In this document: one piece after another, positions 20,650 through 29,828 of the stretch
Position numbering within the stretch: the stretch's first letter is position 1
Layout: every line of letters begins with the position of its first letter
Source of the DNA: Ecytonucleospora hepatopenaei
Taxonomy: Eukaryota > Microsporidia > Enterocytozoonidae
Assembly (NCBI GenBank): GCA_026692725.1
Contig: JAPMUG010000007.1
Coordinates: 110,191 to 174,190 of the forward strand
Reading direction: 5' to 3'
Length of the DNA stretch: 64,000 nt
Position numbers and translations under genes: made by a program
The notes under the pieces: model-generated
The model's input: the letters and a program-made list of their open reading frames with translations, nothing else
Told to the model about the DNA's origin: nothing
Database searches by the model: none

Positions 20650-21311
20650 AAAAATATTTTACAGAGGGTAAAAAGAAGACTTAAGAATTCTCATGGGATT
20701 TTTATAATAAGCTACTTTTACTTTTAAAGTTTAATAAATAATAAAAGGAAGTTACGATGATAAAATTATTGTTTTGGTGTATGTTAATATAATTTCAGTA
20801 ACCTTAATGACTTTTCTTTTATTAAAGAATAATTTCTTGTTTTCTTCCAAATAAATAAAATTCTATCTCTTTAGTTTTTAATTTTAAGCGTAATTTTTAA
20901 GTTTTTTTCTTTTGTAGTACATGCTTTATAAATATACACAATAACTTGCATTTAAAGCATTTATTCACAGAGAATAAAAAATGATTTTAACCTTTATTGA
21001 TTGATTTTATAATAAACAGTAAAAGTTATTTGCATGTTTTTAAAGTTTTACATTTTAAGAGTGTCTTTTATATGTAAAAGTCATTTTTAATTTTTAGTTT
21101 ATATTGAGTATATATGATTACATAAGATTATATTGGTATTAAACAAAAATTATTTTGTAAATAATTTTAAAAAAAAATTAAGTGCTTATTAATTAAATAA
21201 ATAATAAATTGATAAAAGTTATTTAATAAATGAAACGGAAATAATAAAAACAAATACACCTGTCAATATATTTTAGAAAATAAAAACACAATAATATTTT
21301 ATTAATTAAAA
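20650..21311. other. intergenic region, 662 bp, no gene seen
   Basis: Less extreme in AT than most gaps, but with no frame longer than a few codons from an ATG. ACAGAGA occurs at about 20967, as in U6 snRNA, but the rest of a U6 sequence is absent. It could hold a small RNA that I cannot identify. Confidence 0.35.
20664..20675 (-). promoter_or_regulatory. CCC-type upstream motif of the Bromo_TP gene
   Basis: Minus-strand TTTTTACCCTCT ends 14 bases before the ATG at 20649. C-rich motifs close to the start are known for microsporidian genes (Encephalitozoon); others with the same look occur in this window. Confidence 0.5.
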
Positions 21312-22370
21312 CTATTCTTTAAACAGTAGATTGTCAAGTTCATCTAAAAATCTTTGATTTTCCTCCACCATCAATTTAAGATTGTCAAATAACGTAATAT
21401 TTGTAATTATTTTTATAAAATTAGTTCTTTCATCAATAGTTTTATTTCTTAAATCAATGTTTCTGTCAGGTATGTAAAAATCAAGTGTAAAATCAACCAA
21501 ATTTTGTAAAGTAGGCATTGTCTCTTTTTTTAAAAAGGTCTTAAAAACGTTTTCATTTTCTAAAGAATTTCTAAACAATGTACTGATGGTATTATATTGA
21601 TTTGCCAAATTCTCTTTCATTTTTTTTATTTGAAGTTTTAAATCTGTTACCTCATCATCTGAAAACCTATTGTTTTTGTAATAACCATCAGAATTTAAGT
21701 ACATAGTTTGCCCAAGATTTAAAAAATGAATTTTCTTAGAGATTTCTGGCTTTTTAATTTCTTTAATAAATAATGAATTAAAATCTTTGTTGTCATTTCC
21801 TTCCTCACTTAAATTATTGTCTGGTATTTTTTCATTAAAAAATTTTGGTTTTGTGCCTGTTCCATTAATAGAATTTGACTTAGATAATTTCTTTCTCAAT
21901 CTTTCATTTGCTTCCTCATAATCTTCAGGAATAACAGATAAATATTGCATGTTCTGTGCTTTGTTTTCAGATTTATCATTCTCTTCACAAAATTTATTAA
22001 AATTTTGTTCATAAATATCATCACTTAAGTCAATGTTTAAATCAAATTCAGTTTTTTTAGTTGAATTTTTTTCAGTATTAATGCATTCTTTGTTTAAATT
22101 ATTATGTTCTTTATCTTGTTCACTTTCTGTTGCACTTTTTTCATCTTCATTAGTATCAACAAGGTTAATAACACTATTATTTTCATCATTGTTGTCTTCA
22201 TTACTTTCATCACTTGTATCATCTAATAATTCTTCTCTTTCTTCTCTAATAATTTCACCATTATTGGTATCAATAACAACCGTGTTTAAATTGTTGGGAT
22301 TTGGGTTTATCTCAGCACAATGTATGTGTTTAAAAACTTTGTAAAGATTTAAAATAATTAGAAATAACAT
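21312..22370 (-). CDS. acidic secreted protein of unknown function
   Basis: A 352-aa protein whose N-terminus (MLFLIILNLYKVFKHIHCAEI) looks like a signal peptide cleaved near HCA-EI. Residues 30-110 are strongly acidic (EEREELLDDTSDESNEDNND), then a Lys/Asn-rich middle, then a helical C-terminal third (LQIKKMKENLANQYNTISTL). No membrane anchor. A CCC motif abuts the ATG. Function unknown; could be a spore wall, polar tube or host-directed protein. Confidence 0.7.
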   Translation of the reverse strand: MLFLIILNLYKVFKHIHCAEINPNPNNLNTVVIDTNNGEIIREEREELLDDTSDESNEDNNDENNSVINLVDTNEDEKSATESEQDKEHNNLNKECINTEKNSTKKTEFDLNIDLSDDIYEQNFNKFCEENDKSENKAQNMQYLSVIPEDYEEANERLRKKLSKSNSINGTGTKPKFFNEKIPDNNLSEEGNDNKDFNSLFIKEIKKPEISKKIHFLNLGQTMYLNSDGYYKNNRFSDDEVTDLKLQIKKMKENLANQYNTISTLFRNSLENENVFKTFLKKETMPTLQNLVDFTLDFYIPDRNIDLRNKTIDERTNFIKIITNITLFDNLKLMVEENQRFLDELDNLLFKE

Positions 22371-22376
22371 GGGTTT
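22371..22376 (-). promoter_or_regulatory. CCC motif abutting the ATG
   Basis: Minus strand reads AAACCC directly followed by the ATG of the acidic secreted protein. Confidence 0.5.
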
Positions 22377-22502
22377 ATTGTTGATTGTTTTTTTTAAATC
22401 AATTAAGCTTAAATTTAACCTTAAAGATTTAAATAAAAATTATTAAAAATTATTAAAAATTTAATGATTTAAATTTGTCTAATAATAAAATGTTTACAAT
22501 TA

Positions 22503-22730
22503 TCAAATATTTGTAAGAGGTTTATTGTTTGGATTTGGAACATTTTCTTCCCTGTCAAATTTAGGTTTATTACCACCACTGCCGTTGCCATTGCCGTTGC
22601 CATTGCCGTTGCCATTACCATTACCATTACCATTACCATTGCCATTGCCATTACCATTACCATTGCCATTGCCAGGTTTGTAAAATATCCAATACAAACA
22701 TGCTATTGTACTTATATGAAATAAAAACAT
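22503..22730 (-). CDS. short signal-anchored protein with Gly-Asn dipeptide repeats
   Basis: 75 aa: hydrophobic N-terminus (FLFHISTIACLYWIFY), then an uninterrupted (Gly-Asn) repeat of about 16 units from residue 20, then GSGGNKPKF and a short polar tail. The repeat is encoded by hexamers of the GGCAAT/GGTAAT type and is the most GC-rich simple sequence in the window. An alternative frame would give (Met-Ala/Val) repeats and is less plausible, because only this frame has an N-terminal hydrophobic leader. Could be a secreted or surface repeat protein. Confidence 0.5.
   Translation of the reverse strand: MFLFHISTIACLYWIFYKPGNGNGNGNGNGNGNGNGNGNGNGNGNGNGNGSGGNKPKFDREENVPNPNNKPLTNI
22581..22674. 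repeat. hexanucleotide repeat coding for Gly-Asn
   Basis: Tandem CCATTG/CCGTTG/CCATTA units (plus strand), about 15 copies; third-position changes are almost all synonymous in the Gly-Asn frame. Confidence 0.85.
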
Positions 22731-22801
22731 TTTAATTTCTTTTATGCTTTTTTGTTTTTATGCTTTAAATATACAACAAACTTTAAATTTGTTATATAAA
22801 T

Positions 22802-23116
22802 TTATAAAATTTCATATGGTTCTGTATTTTTATTATTTGGTTTAGAGTGTATATAAATCATATTATTTTGTGTATTTTGATTCCTTTGCATTTCACTATA
22901 TGACTGTCCTGATTTATTTCTTTCTCTCCTTAAAATACTAAAAAAGTAGTATATAAATTTAACAACACCTGTTATTAAAATAATAATGCAGTAAACACAC
23001 AAAGACATTAGCAAAAGCAAAAAAATAAAATAAAAAACTTTTTTGAAATTTACGTTTCTTTTATATTTAAAATCTTCGCATAACTCATGAAAATCACTAA
23101 AAACATTAAATGACAT
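22802..23116 (-). CDS. small single-pass membrane protein
   Basis: 104 aa with one long hydrophobic segment at about residues 26-61 (VFYFIFLLLLMSLCVYCIIILITGVV), preceded by a basic/acidic N-terminus and followed by RRERNK and a polar Asn/Gln-rich tail. No recognised family. Together with its neighbours it makes a run of three leftward membrane or secreted proteins. Confidence 0.55.
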   Translation of the reverse strand: MSFNVFSDFHELCEDFKYKRNVNFKKVFYFIFLLLLMSLCVYCIIILITGVVKFIYYFFSILRRERNKSGQSYSEMQRNQNTQNNMIYIHSKPNNKNTEPYEIL

Positions 23117-23217
23117 TCTAAAATATTTTTATTATGAGATCAAAAATAAAATCATGTTTTTATTTGTAAATAAAAAAATAAATAAGTAAAAATTTTATCC
23201 TATAAAAACCACAAAAA

Positions 23218-24198
23218 ATGCTCATAAAGCTAATTGGCACAGAGAATAAAAATGAGAGCATTTTGTTTACAATTGACAAAATAAACAAAGATGCATTTAA
23301 TAAAATACTTAATGGAAACTATTTTTATTTTTACAATGGCAAAATCTTAGACAGTGAAATTGAGAGTAAGTTAAATGATAAAAAAGAAGAAGAAATTGAG
23401 ATTTTTTACGAAAAAGAACATTTTATTGAAGATTATGATAAATACGAAGATATCATTGTAGATTTTTATGTAGTTGATAATAAAACATATACATTATTGA
23501 ACAATAAGCAACTTTATGAAAATGAGAGTGTTTTATTTTCTAATGTTATGCTTTTTTGTGTGTATAATGAAATAATTTTTATTTTTCAAAATAAAAGAAT
23601 TTTAGGATATAATTGCAATGATAAAAGCAAATTATATGAATTGGATTGTTTAGAAAAACCTAGTGAATTGTATTTATTTTGTAATGCAGCAATTTTTTAT
23701 TTATGTGTTTGTTTTAATGAAAAGCTTGGTCTTTATACACTTGAAAATGGTTTTCTAATTTTGAAAAACACAATAGAATGTGTAAAACCTAGATGTATAA
23801 AGTTTATTAATGAACATTTGTTTTTTATTGTAAATAATCATTCTTTGTATAAATACAATTTAAATGGTAAAAAGATTAAGCATTATAAAGTTAAGGAAGA
23901 AATCATTGATTATATAATTGAAGAAGATGTTATTAAAATAAACACACTACAGAATTTTTATTATGAAATTGTAGAAAATCATGTGAAACCTGTTAAAGTA
24001 CAAGAAAGTCAAAGAGGAATGGTTTTTATAGATAATTGCAATTTATCACATACTTTTGATAAGATTTTTATAAAATTAGAAGATAGTGATAAAGAATATA
24101 AAATTGTTAAAACAAAAGGACAGATAAATAAGCTGTGTAAACAAAAAGGAATAATATATGCATCAGTAGGAAACAAACTATACAAGCAAATGATTTAA
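23218..24198 (+). CDS. possible NLE/WD40 protein (Ytm1- or Nle1-like)
   Basis: 326 aa with no membrane segment. The first 70 residues look like a ubiquitin-like NLE domain: a starting strand MLIKLIG, later FYFYNGKILDSEIESKL and EEIEIFYEKE, comparable to the F.FL.NG..L..SL..yl...E..l.IeY end of NLE domains in Ytm1 and Nle1. The rest alternates short hydrophobic strands (IIFIFQNKRILGYN, AAIFYLCVCFNEKLGLY, HLFFIVNNHSLYKYN), suggesting a strongly diverged beta-propeller without clear WD dipeptides. If right, it acts in 60S ribosome assembly with Rea1; FCF1 next door is also a ribosome factor. This is a fold-level guess. Confidence 0.5.
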   Translation: MLIKLIGTENKNESILFTIDKINKDAFNKILNGNYFYFYNGKILDSEIESKLNDKKEEEIEIFYEKEHFIEDYDKYEDIIVDFYVVDNKTYTLLNNKQLYENESVLFSNVMLFCVYNEIIFIFQNKRILGYNCNDKSKLYELDCLEKPSELYLFCNAAIFYLCVCFNEKLGLYTLENGFLILKNTIECVKPRCIKFINEHLFFIVNNHSLYKYNLNGKKIKHYKVKEEIIDYIIEEDVIKINTLQNFYYEIVENHVKPVKVQESQRGMVFIDNCNLSHTFDKIFIKLEDSDKEYKIVKTKGQINKLCKQKGIIYASVGNKLYKQMI

Positions 24199-24234
24199 AA
24201 TATTTTTATATTATAATAAATTATTTTAATAATA

Positions 24235-24759
24235 TTAAACACCATGAAAATTCTCACTGTATAATTTCCTTCCTCTAAAAATCAAAATGGGTGTTTTGGC
24301 TTTTTTTATAATTCTTTGCTTTAAATTCACGTCAGAAGTCGCAACAAAAAATATTTTGTTCATCATCACTCTGTTTAAAATACAATTATCAGCATAATTT
24401 CCCTTGTGATCGCATACTAATCTAGTGTGTTCTATTTTCTTAATCATATTTAATGCAATTCTATATGTTCTTCCTAAATTTTCTAATTCTGCAAAAACAC
24501 ACTCGGTAACATAAATATTTACATTTGCATTTAATGCTTCCATTAAAATATCTTTTACGTCTATTTTCTTTCTAACACAATCGTTAATAAAGTTTGTGTC
24601 TAGAATAACATTGTAAGGTGGTCTATACAGATTGTCTATTATTGTATTTTTCATCAAAGCGTCATTGTCGCTGCTTTCTTCCATTTTCTCAAGTTCTTTC
24701 TTTTCTTCCTTCTTGTACTTCATTTTTTTGATTTTTTTAATTTTTTTCTTAATTCCCAT
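24235..24759 (-). CDS. FCF1: 18S rRNA processing PIN-domain protein FCF1/UTP24
   Basis: Nucleolar SSU processome protein. The MGIKKKIKKIKK start at 24759 matches the family start (an upstream TTG would add 18 unlikely residues). PIN domain: NVILDTNFINDCVRKKID, with catalytic Asp, then VTECVFAELENLG, YRIALNMIK, CDHKGNYADNCI and VATSDVNLKQRI with the later acidic residues. The order and spacing match yeast Fcf1 closely. About 174 aa, close to yeast (189 aa). This is among the most conserved proteins in the window. Confidence 0.95.
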   Translation of the reverse strand: MGIKKKIKKIKKMKYKKEEKKELEKMEESSDNDALMKNTIIDNLYRPPYNVILDTNFINDCVRKKIDVKDILMEALNANVNIYVTECVFAELENLGRTYRIALNMIKKIEHTRLVCDHKGNYADNCILNRVMMNKIFFVATSDVNLKQRIIKKAKTPILIFRGRKLYSENFHGV

Positions 24760-24936
24760 CTTTAAAAAATAGTTTTTGTTAATGTAATTGGTTTTGTTTA
24801 TGTTTAATAACAAATATAAAGTATTTAATATATTAATATATTAATATATAAATATATGTGCTGTTTATTAACAATGATAATAAGACAATATATAAATTTA
24901 AAAAATATTTTTTGGGTATAATAAAATTTTATTTTG

Positions 24937-25464
24937 TTATTTCAATTTATCATCATTTTTAAAAGTTAAATTACTGTGTTGTATAAAATTAAAATACATT
25001 TCTAAAATGGTTTTTACTGTGTTTAAAATTGTTTTATAAAACCTTCTATCTACAATATCAAATAGTGGTCCTAAATATTTAAAGTGCTCAGATATTGCAG
25101 CAATTTCATTGTTTTTATTTGTTCTATACTTTGCTATTTCATCATAAATTCTATGAAAATTATATGAGAGATAGCTTTTTTGCATATGTTTGATAAAAAG
25201 ATGTGTTTTTTGATCATTATTCTTTTCTAACATTTGATCAAATAATTTTAAAATGGTTTCTCCATTGCTTAACTCTGTTCCTAAAAAGAAATCTATATGG
25301 GAAACAAAAATATTCATCAGTTCTCTAAATTTATGTTCGTTGTAATTTTTATAATTATTGATGTGTTTGTTTATTTTGTTATGACTAGGTGTTTGTATCG
25401 GGTGAGCACTACCTGGTAGAATTGTCACTTCATAAATTGAAAAAATAGTCAGCATAAAGAGCAT
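24937..25464 (-). CDS. secreted protein of unknown function
   Basis: 175 aa from ATG 25464 (an earlier in-frame TTG is ignored). Signal peptide MLFMLTIFSIYEVTILPGSA, then a His/Asn-rich segment and a helical domain. SEHFKYLGPLFDIVDRRF loosely resembles PKHFEYLGIIKNIYNRLE in the subtelomeric secreted protein at 54278-55438, so the two might be distant relatives. No known family. Confidence 0.65.
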   Translation of the reverse strand: MLFMLTIFSIYEVTILPGSAHPIQTPSHNKINKHINNYKNYNEHKFRELMNIFVSHIDFFLGTELSNGETILKLFDQMLEKNNDQKTHLFIKHMQKSYLSYNFHRIYDEIAKYRTNKNNEIAAISEHFKYLGPLFDIVDRRFYKTILNTVKTILEMYFNFIQHSNLTFKNDDKLK

Positions 25465-25729
25465 AAAAACATTTACAAACAAATTTTAAAAACATCCTCA
25501 AACTTAAAAACACAATGTTATTTTGTATGTTTAAGTATATGGAAATTTCTTAGTATTTTGTTTCTTATACATATTTTATGGGAATTTAAACAATTAATCA
25601 TAACATTAATGATGTATAAAAGCAATGACTATTTATATTAAATTTTTTTAATTTTAACACTATAAAAACATCTCTTATTTTTAAATTTTTAATATTTAAT
25701 TAAATAGAAGAACATAAACAATCTAACCA

Positions 25730-26701
25730 ATGATATTTACATTTGTTTTTAATTTTATCAATTGTTCAACGTATTACGCACAAATACAAAACCCATTAGA
25801 AACATACCAAAAACTTGAAGATCATACCCCTGGTTACACTTGCTGTGCATTAGATTCTTCCATACTTGAGGCTAGAAAATCCCATTTAGAAAATATTTTA
25901 AAGGATTGGATAAAATATAGAGATTTTTTTCAGAAGGAAATAGATGGTGAATTTTATCCATATGAAGATGCCAAAGAATATTGTTTTGAATGTTTAAGAA
26001 AATCATTTACAAATATAAGTGAATTAGAAAAGCATTTGGATCACATAGAAAAAGTACTTGATCTTCATAAAAGTAAAAAACCAACCCCAGAAATTCTTTT
26101 AAAAGATTTATACCAGACATTTTATGAAATGCATGTCAACAGTATTTTTAAAAGAAATGAGAAATTTTATAAAAATGCAATGGAACAACTTGAGAAGGAC
26201 ATACAAGGAGTCGATCTATCAAAATCAAAACAATTAGATCACTTTAAAAACGAACTTCAGAAAATAATTAATGAAAACAAAAATGTTGGAGATCTACAAA
26301 ACACTTCTTCTTTAAAGAAAATGGTTAGTAAATGGGAAGATGAAGCTGATAAATACATAAAACAACTTATAGACTCAAAAAAGTTTGATTTAACAAAGAA
26401 TGAACTTAAATCGCTGTACGATTTAATCGCTCAACAAGGACGTGAATTAGAGTCTAATGTCATAGATTTGCTAGAGTCATTTGAAAAAACAATAAAAAAA
26501 GAAACTAAAGATCTATATAAAAAGCACTGCAAGTCAGAGTTACCAGATTATAAAGAAGAAAAAAAGAAATTTATTGAAACTAAAGTAGGTAAGGCTATAA
26601 TTATAACAGTAAGTATAATTGTAGGATTGTTTTTGATAACAACATTATTTTTGATTTTTAGGAATAAAAAAATAGCAATTATAAAAAAAGACAATATTTA
26701 A
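25730..26701 (+). CDS. type I membrane protein with helical ectodomain
   Basis: 323 aa: signal peptide MIFTFVFNFINCSTYYA, ectodomain with paired cysteines (YTCCALD; YCFECLRKSF; KHCKSELP), extended coiled-coil helices rich in Lys/Glu, one transmembrane helix near residues 286-310 (AIIITVSIIVGLFLITTLFLIF) and a short basic tail. This is the architecture of a surface protein. Function unknown. It is divergent from the secreted gene to its left. Confidence 0.7.
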   Translation: MIFTFVFNFINCSTYYAQIQNPLETYQKLEDHTPGYTCCALDSSILEARKSHLENILKDWIKYRDFFQKEIDGEFYPYEDAKEYCFECLRKSFTNISELEKHLDHIEKVLDLHKSKKPTPEILLKDLYQTFYEMHVNSIFKRNEKFYKNAMEQLEKDIQGVDLSKSKQLDHFKNELQKIINENKNVGDLQNTSSLKKMVSKWEDEADKYIKQLIDSKKFDLTKNELKSLYDLIAQQGRELESNVIDLLESFEKTIKKETKDLYKKHCKSELPDYKEEKKKFIETKVGKAIIITVSIIVGLFLITTLFLIFRNKKIAIIKKDNI

Positions 26702-26846
26702 TAAAATTACTTCATATCAATCAATAATGGTTAATTATTGTTTTTAATAATGTGTTTTACATTTTTATTGCTATTATTGAACATCTTTAAAATAAAAAAT
26801 CATATGAATATTTTAAAACATAAAAACAAATAAACAGTAAATAAAA

Positions 26847-27431
26847 ATGAACAAATCTTTAGGATCTGCTTGTTTTAATTTGTATGTAACCTATTTATAT
26901 GAATTGTATGCTGTATTTCACATTTTTTACTTGATTTTTGAAATTAAGAAAAATCCATATAATATTTCTACATATGTAAACAGTATTACATTTTCCATAT
27001 TCTTAGTTTTTTATGTAATTGTTAGAATGCTTGATAATTTAATTTATATGGACGAAATATTTTATAAGATTTTCTTTTACACAAAGTTATTTCAACAAAC
27101 AGAGGTTTTGCTTAAAATAATTGTATTTTTTATACATATTATACAATATAAAAGCATACATTTTGATAAGAATACAATGTTTAATCTACTTATATTTTAT
27201 ATTATACCAAACGTGTTTATATGGTTTAATGCACATAAAAGTTTTAAGGTTAAAAAAGAAACATTTTATGATATTGTTATTTATTACACAATGTTATTTT
27301 TATTAAGATTACATAGTTTACTCAGTACATTAATATATTTAGTTATATGCGTATTGCTTGCATTTTATTATTACTGCTTAAATGTACGTAAAGAAAGCAC
27401 TAACAGTAAAAAAACAAATAAAATAAAATGA
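26847..27431 (+). CDS. multi-pass membrane protein, diverged FAR-17a/AIG1-like (first of three)
   Basis: 194 aa with about six hydrophobic segments. It resembles its two downstream neighbours: a helix followed by NISTYVNSITFS (compare TYNISML and FTYNSLI in the neighbours) and later MFNLLIFYIIPNVF (compare DISIHLIPFL). In the FAR-17a/AIG1 family a Thr and a His are catalytic for hydrolysis of fatty acid esters of hydroxy fatty acids. Here the Thr position is kept (T42) but the His position reads Tyr (Y118), so this copy may be inactive. The C-terminus is basic. Family assignment is by pattern only. Confidence 0.45.
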   Translation: MNKSLGSACFNLYVTYLYELYAVFHIFYLIFEIKKNPYNISTYVNSITFSIFLVFYVIVRMLDNLIYMDEIFYKIFFYTKLFQQTEVLLKIIVFFIHIIQYKSIHFDKNTMFNLLIFYIIPNVFIWFNAHKSFKVKKETFYDIVIYYTMLFLLRLHSLLSTLIYLVICVLLAFYYYCLNVRKESTNSKKTNKIK

Positions 27432-27915
27432 TTTTTTAATAGTTAAAAATATAATATTTATTTTATATGCTTTATATTAAAATCTTTTTATTTTTTATAT
27501 TTGAGTAGCTTTTAGTATAAAAAACAATAAATTTTAGTGTATTTTTATTATAATTTTGAATATAAGTATGTTAAATATTTTCTAATTAAACCAATTATAT
27601 TTTAAACTTAAAATAATATATGCACAATATACAAAATAAAAAATAGTTAATACGAATTTATATTAATAGATTAATTATATGTTTAAAATGTAATGTAACT
27701 AACTAAAGAATTTTGTTTGGTATAAATAATAAACATTTTTACATGTTTTAAAATAAAAAGAACTAAATTATTAATTTATGTCAATGTCATTTATTTATTT
27801 TTCAGGTTTAAAAAAATTAACCCTATAAATTAGATTTATTAGCTCATTTATATATTAAATAAAAAGAAGTATCATTAATATAATTTATAAAAAACTAATA
27901 TATAATTAATATAAA
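27432..27915. other. intergenic region, 484 bp
   Basis: AT-rich, with no frame of note. AATTAACCCTATAAATT near 27817 is a candidate upstream CCC site of the next gene, about 95 bp before its ATG. Confidence 0.4.
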
Positions 27916-28704
27916 ATGAATAGCATTTCTAAGATATTTATAGGTTTACTATTTAATGTTTTCTTGTTTTTCTTTTTATTTCAATCAATGTATACGCCAT
28001 TGGAGCAGATGAAATTTAAAAGAACAGCACTGGGTAAATTTTCATTTTTTACGTATAATAGTTTAATAACTACAGTAATATTTTTATCTGTTTATAACTT
28101 AAAAAATATAATAGCACTAATAAGTTTATATAGAGCAAAAAACAGTAACTTAAATAGAGAAAAGAAAAACAAAATAAATGAAAGCAAACCTAACTATACT
28201 AATGATTTGAAAAATAACAGAATTAAGAATAAAACACAAAACAATCATTTTAGTTCCAGTGAAGAAAGTTCTAATTTTATGTTTTTTCTGTTAAAATTGA
28301 ATTTTACACTGGCTTTTGTTTTTGAAACGGTTGTTTTCCTCATGTACTGGTTTTTATTTTTTAGTAATAAAAATAGTTTTAACACAGATGAAGAAAATGC
28401 AATGAAAACATACATGGACACACTGGTAGATATTTCTATACACCTAATTCCATTTTTGTCTTTGCTTTTTGTGTTTTTAACAGATAAAGGAATGTTAATG
28501 AGAGAATACGGTGTTTTTATATTTATTAATCTTATGTGTACTTTATATTTTTATGGTGTATTATATTATTGTAATATTTATAAACAAACATATGTTTATT
28601 TATTTACTAAAAATTATAATGAAATGCAATTGTTAATATTGTCATTGGCATCAATGTGTTTAGGATTGATTTGTTATTTGATCTATTTTTTGTTAACAAA
28701 ATAA
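27916..28704 (+). CDS. multi-pass membrane protein, FAR-17a/AIG1-like (second of three)
   Basis: 262 aa with about six membrane helices. Features resembling AIG1/ADTRP: GKFSFFTYNSLITTVIF (compare K..FLT...L.LQ..yF) with Thr47, then FVFETVVFLMYWFLFF, then DISIHLIPFLSLLFVFL with His175, then further helices including a Tyr-rich one. AIG1-type proteins are threonine hydrolases of lipid esters that sit in internal membranes; both key residues seem present. A polar loop (about 72-118) is an insertion. Two more members flank it, all on the plus strand, indicating tandem duplication. Catalysis is inference. Confidence 0.5.
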   Translation: MNSISKIFIGLLFNVFLFFFLFQSMYTPLEQMKFKRTALGKFSFFTYNSLITTVIFLSVYNLKNIIALISLYRAKNSNLNREKKNKINESKPNYTNDLKNNRIKNKTQNNHFSSSEESSNFMFFLLKLNFTLAFVFETVVFLMYWFLFFSNKNSFNTDEENAMKTYMDTLVDISIHLIPFLSLLFVFLTDKGMLMREYGVFIFINLMCTLYFYGVLYYCNIYKQTYVYLFTKNYNEMQLLILSLASMCLGLICYLIYFLLTK

Positions 28705-28796
28705 ATTTATTTTTTAATCCCTCTTTTAAATTAATTTTGCTGTTTTCGTTATAATTAATTATATTGTTTTCGTTATAATTATTTAAATTTATAAAG

Positions 28797-29777
28797 ATGA
28801 CTGAAGAATGTTCCATACGTAATGAGCATAAAAGAAATGAAGAGGCAATTGTCATAATAAAAAAGACTGAAAACAATTTAAAGATAGAACAGACAAAAAA
28901 CAAAATATGGCAAATGCGTGTGTTTATGTTAATTATAAATTTATTTGATGTTGTTTGGAGCATAGTTTGCATGCAAAAAAGCGTACATTGTGAGGAAATT
29001 AGGATAAAATATTCAAAGGCAAGATATTATCCTCTTAATTATCTAACATATAATATTTCCATGTTAATAATGATATCAAATGTATGGTCAATGTTTCTTT
29101 CTTTTATTTCGCTTGCAAATGAAAATCCATTGGTAACAAGTTATGTTAATTTTTATATGTTTACACTATACCTCACTGTTTGCATGGTTTTAACCTACTG
29201 GCCTCTGCGTTTCACCGAAGGAATTGTAAAAATGAAAGATGCCCGGCTGAATGGTTCGTTTGAATTTTTTCTGGATCTTTACGACCACCTTATCCACCCT
29301 TTGTTGTTAGTTGCGAATGCTTTTCTTCTCCGATATGTAACATATAAAATGTGTATTTTGCGCAAATTACAACGGAAGATTAAAAAGATTGAAGAAGAAA
29401 ACTCAAGATACGATAGCATACGTGATGTAAATGAAATTTCAAGTGAAACTGCAAAATATGGTTTTGATGACATAAATGACTATGTTTTTAATAAAGAATG
29501 CAGTTTTTCTAGTTGCGATTATACGATAAAATACAAAACAAACAGAGTGGTAATTTTAGTAATGGTAACTGTCTTTTCTATTTACTATTTTGCGTTAACC
29601 ATGGCATGTTATGTAAAAGATAAATATGTTCCATATGAGGTATTAACATGGATAAATGTATATGCATCTTTTATAATTTTATTGTGCAGTTTAGAAATAT
29701 TTCCATTGCTCTTAAATGAATTTAGTTATATTTTTACAGTTACATATAAAAAAGTAAAATATGATGAAAATAAATAA
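28797..29777 (+). CDS. multi-pass membrane protein, FAR-17a/AIG1-like (third of three)
   Basis: 326 aa, the longest of the array. A polar N-terminus (about 35 residues) precedes helices. YYPLNYLTYNISMLIM carries the Thr (T84) and FFLDLYDHLIHPLLLV the His (H164 or H167). The motif order and the spacing to membrane helices match the second member. A cytoplasm-like charged loop with KKIEEENSRYDSIRD follows, then two or three more helices. The middle of the gene (29190-29400) is noticeably GC-richer than its surroundings. Confidence 0.5.
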   Translation: MTEECSIRNEHKRNEEAIVIIKKTENNLKIEQTKNKIWQMRVFMLIINLFDVVWSIVCMQKSVHCEEIRIKYSKARYYPLNYLTYNISMLIMISNVWSMFLSFISLANENPLVTSYVNFYMFTLYLTVCMVLTYWPLRFTEGIVKMKDARLNGSFEFFLDLYDHLIHPLLLVANAFLLRYVTYKMCILRKLQRKIKKIEEENSRYDSIRDVNEISSETAKYGFDDINDYVFNKECSFSSCDYTIKYKTNRVVILVMVTVFSIYYFALTMACYVKDKYVPYEVLTWINVYASFIILLCSLEIFPLLLNEFSYIFTVTYKKVKYDENK

Positions 29778-29828
29778 AATATTAATCAATAAATAGATTA
29801 ATTTATTAAATTTAAATGTATAAATAAA

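Noticed and set aside
20960..20990. ACAGAGA as a U6 snRNA signal
   Set aside because: No other U6 blocks around it, and the same heptamer also occurs inside a coding region near 23240.
22469..22669. Met-Ala/Val repeat frame over the Gly-Asn gene
   Set aside because: Same DNA repeat in a shifted frame, without a leader or conserved flanks.
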